This document shows, in pieces, positions 5,688 to 8,710 of a stretch of DNA of 8,710 nucleotides. The position numbers and the translations under genes are program-made. The stretch comes from Anaerolineae bacterium. GTDB lineage: Bacteria; Chloroflexota; Anaerolineae; B4-G1; SLSP01. The stretch spans positions 1-8,710 of the forward strand of contig JAFGSL010000198.1 of the NCBI GenBank assembly GCA_016934645.1. The letters are read 5' to 3'. The notes beneath the pieces were generated by a model, which was given only the letters and a program-made list of their open reading frames with translations, did not search any database and was not told the DNA's origin. The stretch's first letter is position 1, and the number at the start of each line of letters is the position of its first letter.

Positions 5688-7654
5688 ACGGGCAACCGGT
5701 TCGCTTGTTGGTGATTGACGCGGGGCGGCAGCGGTATCATTTGCGCACGTTGCGCGCCGGGACTATGAGCCACGATCCGCGCGACGATTACACGCTTTTG
5801 GGTGGTGAATCGCTGTGCCAGTACCTCCTGCGGGAAGACCCTGGTGCACTCGTCATTGCGTGTGGACCGCTGCCATTTCTGGCGGGGAATAAAACCACGG
5901 TGGGCTACGTCTCTCCGTTGACCGGCTTGCCGCATTATAGTTTCGTCGGCGGGCGCGGATTTGCGGCGTTGTTCAACCTGGGGCTGGATGCGATCGTTTT
6001 TGAATCGGCGAATGAGCGAATCGGCGAATTACGAATCACGAATCACGAATCACGAATTCCTGATCCCCGATTACCAGTTACCAATTACCTTGTTGTCTCC
6101 GGGCGAGCGCCGCACCTGACCGTTGAGTGGAAATCCGCTACTGAGTTGCCGGCGGGCCAGCGCAGCGCCTACTATTGGCTGTTGGAGCGGGAGCTTGGCG
6201 GGCGGCAGGAGGATGGCAGCCTCTTCACCCTCGGCGAGGGAGCGCGTTACGGCTATCGCGCTGCCAACCTCGCCGTGGATGGCCTCTATCACGCTGGACG
6301 GGGTGGGGCGGGTCACGTCTTTGCCCGGTACGCGGCGGCGCTCGTTCTGCACGGTGAATCACTGACGTTGGAGGCGTGGTTTGGATCGCGCGCGGAAGCA
6401 TTCCGCGACCTGCGCAACGGTGAAATCCGACGCCGTATCGAAACCTACTGCGCGCGGCTTTCACGGCGCGATGGCGGCACAGTGACGAAGCTCTACACCA
6501 CCGGCAGCGGTAAAAATCCTACGTTGCCTGCGCGCAACGCGCAACGCCTCGGCTACGCGTTGGCCGATTTGGGCGCGCGCAAGGTGCTGCACGCCAGCCG
6601 CGTCGGGCAGACGGGCTGCCATTGGTGCCAGGTGAATTGCCGTCACTGGCATTGGGTGGACGTGGACTACGCGCCCGGCGGGCGGGATATGTTTCTGGAT
6701 GACTTTGAGCCGACCTACGCGCTGTTTGCGATGCTCGACCTGCAGCCGGAGAACGACGCGCTTGACGCGCGGCTACGTCTGCTGGATGAGGTGGATCGCC
6801 GCATCGTTGTTCCCCTTGAACAACTGGGCTGCGATGTGATCGACGTGGGCGTAGGATTGGCGGCGCTGTTTGAGGGCTTGGCGCGGGGCATCATCCCGTC
6901 TGAGGACGTTCCGGCGTTCGCGCGCACAGGCCCCTATTTCGGCAACCTCGATGTGGCGGCGCAGATTGTGGCGGTGTTACGAGAAGGGACGGCGTCTCCT
7001 GCGTTGCGTGCGCTCGGTGACGGGTCACAGGCACTTGCTGAGGTGTACCCGGCGCTGCGTGACATCGTCTTCACGTCGGGAAAAGGCACGTTGGGCAATC
7101 CCGGTCACGCCAACGCGCTGTGGACGTTCCTGATGCCGTTCTCGCGCTTTTTCAGCCATTACTCCGGGCAAATCTACAAAGTGCCGGGCGAGCTGAAACC
7201 GGGCCTCAGTCCCGCCGAAACGCAGACACTCTTTGAGCACGTGATCGTGGAGATGCTGAAGCGGGAGACGTTCGGCTGCCTCGGCAACGCCCTCTCGCTG
7301 TGCGCCTTTACGTTCGTCGTCTTCAGCAAGGACGGCGCGGGCGTCGAACTCGACGGTGACCTGCTGGCGCGGACGCTCGCGCTGTACGGCATCGATGTGC
7401 ATCGCGAAGACCTGTTGTGGTTCGCCGAGGCGTTCTGGGCGCAGTCCATCGCGCTCAAGATCGCGCACGGGTGGCAACCGCCGCGCGCCGAAGACTTCCC
7501 CGCGCGCGTCTTCGAGACCCTCTCGCAGACCTTGGCCCTGCCGGTGGATGACTTGCGTGGCCTGATGAACCAGTTGATCGTGGAGTGGGAGAAACAGGCG
7601 GGGGCGTTGCTGGCGAAGTATGGGTATGAGGACATAACGGATGACATCTTCTGA
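5684..7654 (+). CDS. Divergent aldehyde ferredoxin oxidoreductase (AOR) family protein
   Basis: The 656-residue protein matches the AOR family, cytosolic tungsten- or molybdenum-bis-pterin enzymes that oxidise aldehydes or related substrates and pass electrons on through one [4Fe-4S] cluster. The N-terminal domain shows LGGESLCQYLL (39-49), VIACGPLPF (57-65), SPLTGLPHYSFVGGRGF (77-93) and DAIVFE (102-107). Cluster ligands are C312, C315 and C319 (CHWCQVNC), with C540 (LSLCAF) as the probable fourth. The two pterin-binding motifs, DxxGLD and DxxGLC in characterised AORs, here read EQLGCD (379-384) and NALSLC (535-540), and the usual GGRG near the N-terminus reads GGES, so this is an off-main-line member. 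Residues about 109-134 are encoded by a heptamer-rich insertion. The ATG at 5684 overlaps the previous stop as ATGA and has GGAGGG eight bases upstream. The adjoining polyferredoxin is the obvious electron partner. Substrate and metal are unknown. Confidence 0.85.
   Translation: MNGQPVRLLVIDAGRQRYHLRTLRAGTMSHDPRDDYTLLGGESLCQYLLREDPGALVIACGPLPFLAGNKTTVGYVSPLTGLPHYSFVGGRGFAALFNLGLDAIVFESANERIGELRITNHESRIPDPRLPVTNYLVVSGRAPHLTVEWKSATELPAGQRSAYYWLLERELGGRQEDGSLFTLGEGARYGYRAANLAVDGLYHAGRGGAGHVFARYAAALVLHGESLTLEAWFGSRAEAFRDLRNGEIRRRIETYCARLSRRDGGTVTKLYTTGSGKNPTLPARNAQRLGYALADLGARKVLHASRVGQTGCHWCQVNCRHWHWVDVDYAPGGRDMFLDDFEPTYALFAMLDLQPENDALDARLRLLDEVDRRIVVPLEQLGCDVIDVGVGLAALFEGLARGIIPSEDVPAFARTGPYFGNLDVAAQIVAVLREGTASPALRALGDGSQALAEVYPALRDIVFTSGKGTLGNPGHANALWTFLMPFSRFFSHYSGQIYKVPGELKPGLSPAETQTLFEHVIVEMLKRETFGCLGNALSLCAFTFVVFSKDGAGVELDGDLLARTLALYGIDVHREDLLWFAEAFWAQSIALKIAHGWQPPRAEDFPARVFETLSQTLALPVDDLRGLMNQLIVEWEKQAGALLAKYGYEDITDDIF
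6001..6090 (+). repeat. Heptamer tandem array embedded in frame in the AOR gene
   Basis: Five 7-bp units run from 6025 to 6059: CGAATTA, three exact CGAATCA copies (6032-6052), then CGAATTC. Looser CGAAT-containing units precede it, with GAATCGGCGAAT at both 6002 and 6018. A run of TTACC-type units follows up to 6090. The stretch encodes roughly residues 109-134 (ELRITNHESRIPDPRLP in the middle), a polar peptide unlike the flanking protein, placed between the family motif DAIVFE and the strand YLVVSG. It reads as an intergenic-type repeat that entered the gene without breaking the frame. Confidence 0.75.
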
Positions 7655-8504
7655 CCAATCTATGCTTGGCAAAGTCTGCATGGTCACCGGCGCTGCCTCT
7701 GGCATCGGCGCGGTGACAGCGCATGCATTGGCACAACAAGGCGCATCTGTGATCCTCGTGGACCGCAGCGCAACAAAGGGCGTCATTGTTGTCGACCAAA
7801 TAAAGCGGCAAACGGGCAATACCGCGCTCGAGTTTCTGAGGGTAGATCTCTCCTCGCAGAAAGAGATTCACCAACTGGTGCAGCAGTTCACGAGCCGGCA
7901 TCGGCACCTACATGTGCTGGTCAATAATGCCGGGGCCATGTTTGCCGAGCGGCAGGAGAGCGTCGACGGGATCGAGATGACGTTCGCTCTTAATTACTTG
8001 GGGTACTTCCTGCTGACGAATCTCCTGCTCGACACGCTCAAAGCCAGCGCTCCGGCCCGCATCATTAACACATCATCCCGCTCGCACGCCAGAGCGAAGA
8101 TCAACTTTGACGATCTGGAAAGCCGGTCGGGATACAAAGGCTTGTCGGCCTATGCGCACTCCAAACTCGCCATTGTGCTATTCACTTATGAACTGGCGCG
8201 GCGGTTGGAAGGCACAGGTGTGACGGTCAACGCGCTGCATCCGGGCATCGTGGCGACGAACTTTGCGATGAAGAGCGGCGGGGCCATCGGCCTGGTTATG
8301 CGCTTGTTCCGCCCGCTTTTTGTCGGCCCTGAACAGGGAGCACAGACTGGTATCTACCTGGCAACCTCGCCAGAAGTCGAGGGCGTGACAGGGAAATACT
8401 TCGTGAAGTGCAAAGCCGTTCCGTCCTCCCCGGTCTCCTACGACACGGCTGCTGCGCGTCGGTTGTGGGAAGTGAGCGAAAAGTACACCAACCTGGGCGG
8501 CTAG
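7641..8504 (+). CDS. Short-chain dehydrogenase/reductase (SDR), retinol-dehydrogenase-like
   Basis: This 287-residue classical-type SDR should interconvert an alcohol and a carbonyl using NAD(P)H. Visible elements are the nucleotide-binding TGAASGIG (16-23), D41 at the end of the second strand (which favours NAD(H)), DL at 69-70, NNAG (95-98), catalytic S146 in NTSSRSHA, and YAHSK with Y171 and K175. The PGIVATNF stretch (201-208) also fits. The 25-residue Ser-to-Tyr spacing and overall pattern resemble the RDH11-14/WWOX branch more than FabG-like enzymes, but the natural substrate is unknown. The ATG at 7641 overlaps the AOR gene by 14 bases and has GAGG nine bases upstream; the later ATG at 7662 has no visible ribosome-binding site. 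Overlap with the AOR-like gene suggests joint expression, perhaps acting on a related aldehyde or alcohol. Confidence 0.93.
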   Translation: MTSSDQSMLGKVCMVTGAASGIGAVTAHALAQQGASVILVDRSATKGVIVVDQIKRQTGNTALEFLRVDLSSQKEIHQLVQQFTSRHRHLHVLVNNAGAMFAERQESVDGIEMTFALNYLGYFLLTNLLLDTLKASAPARIINTSSRSHARAKINFDDLESRSGYKGLSAYAHSKLAIVLFTYELARRLEGTGVTVNALHPGIVATNFAMKSGGAIGLVMRLFRPLFVGPEQGAQTGIYLATSPEVEGVTGKYFVKCKAVPSSPVSYDTAAARRLWEVSEKYTNLGG

Positions 8505-8506
8505 AA

Positions 8507-8710
8507 GTGATTGTGGATACACACGCTCAAACGTACGACTTTACCTGTGAAAAACCTGACGATGATACCTTCAAGCGTTTTTTGCAAGGGATTCTGAACG
8601 AATACCACGAGACGGCTTACCCCGCGATGGAGGTGCCACAATCCCGGAATTTCGTCATGCGGGTAACGAACGCACGCGGCGATGTCGTGGGTGGCGCTCT
8701 CTTCTGGGCC
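8507..8710 (+). CDS. Probable GNAT-family N-acetyltransferase, N-terminal part only
   Basis: The frame opens at GTG 8507, two bases after the SDR stop, and runs uninterrupted for 68 codons to the window edge, where it is cut. The translation has an N-terminal helix region (FKRFLQGILNEYHETAYP) followed by FVMRVTNARGDVVGGALFW, the strand-turn-strand with a Gly pair that starts many GNAT acetyltransferases before the acetyl-CoA loop. That loop (RxxGxG/A) would lie beyond the edge, so the call is provisional. An in-frame GTG at 8513 is an alternative start. A weak GGGCGG lies 7 bases before 8507. It continues the tight + strand gene series. Confidence 0.55.
   Translation, partial: MIVDTHAQTYDFTCEKPDDDTFKRFLQGILNEYHETAYPAMEVPQSRNFVMRVTNARGDVVGGALFWA

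Noticed and set aside
6025..6059. CRISPR-like array
   Set aside because: The units are 7 bp and directly adjacent, with no spacers, and no cas gene is near. It is a simple tandem repeat.
7025..7819. 264-codon open frame on the - strand
   Set aside because: It runs antisense across the end of the AOR gene and into the SDR gene, both with clear family motifs, and shows no recognisable domain of its own.

Overview
The window looks like bacterial chromosome from a member of the Chloroflexota, or a relative with similar habits. This is inferred, not proven. The clues are moderately high GC, a CHAT protease fused to an FGE-sulfatase module, an extracytoplasmic protein with a long Thr-Pro linker, a tungsten-type aldehyde oxidoreductase beside a membrane polyferredoxin, and a 7-bp CGAATCA-type repeat array inside a gene.

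Layout. Bases 1-72 may hold the last 23 codons of an unidentified + strand gene. A hairpin at 111-144 then separates it from a convergent - strand gene for a fumarylacetoacetate hydrolase (FAH) superfamily enzyme (205-984). A divergent intergenic region of about 220 bp (985-1205) carries a plausible promoter for each direction, an 11-bp-spaced direct repeat and two inverted repeats. From 1206 to the right edge every gene is on the + strand and tightly packed: CHAT-FGE fusion (1206-3266), membrane-anchored DUF4230 protein with a TP-rich stalk (3299-4075), NapH-NapG-like fused membrane polyferredoxin (4062-5687), divergent aldehyde ferredoxin oxidoreductase (AOR) family protein (5684-7654), short-chain dehydrogenase (7641-8504), and the start of a probable GNAT acetyltransferase (8507 to the edge). 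The largest gap is 32 bp and three of the five junctions overlap, so one transcript from the promoter near 1171 is likely.

How the genes may work together. The polyferredoxin and the AOR-like enzyme make a believable redox module: a cytosolic pterin/[4Fe-4S] oxidoreductase exchanging electrons with a membrane protein that carries up to six iron-sulfur clusters. The short-chain dehydrogenase could handle a related alcohol or carbonyl compound. Upstream, in the same apparent operon, sit an intact CHAT protease joined to a C-type-lectin-fold FGE domain lacking the copper-binding cysteines of true formylglycine-generating enzymes, and a surface DUF4230 protein. The pairing of a caspase-like protease with a membrane redox system is the most unusual aspect of the window.

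Limits. Family calls rest on motifs read by eye. The substrate of the AOR-like enzyme, the target of the CHAT protease and the identity of the organism cannot be settled from this sequence alone.
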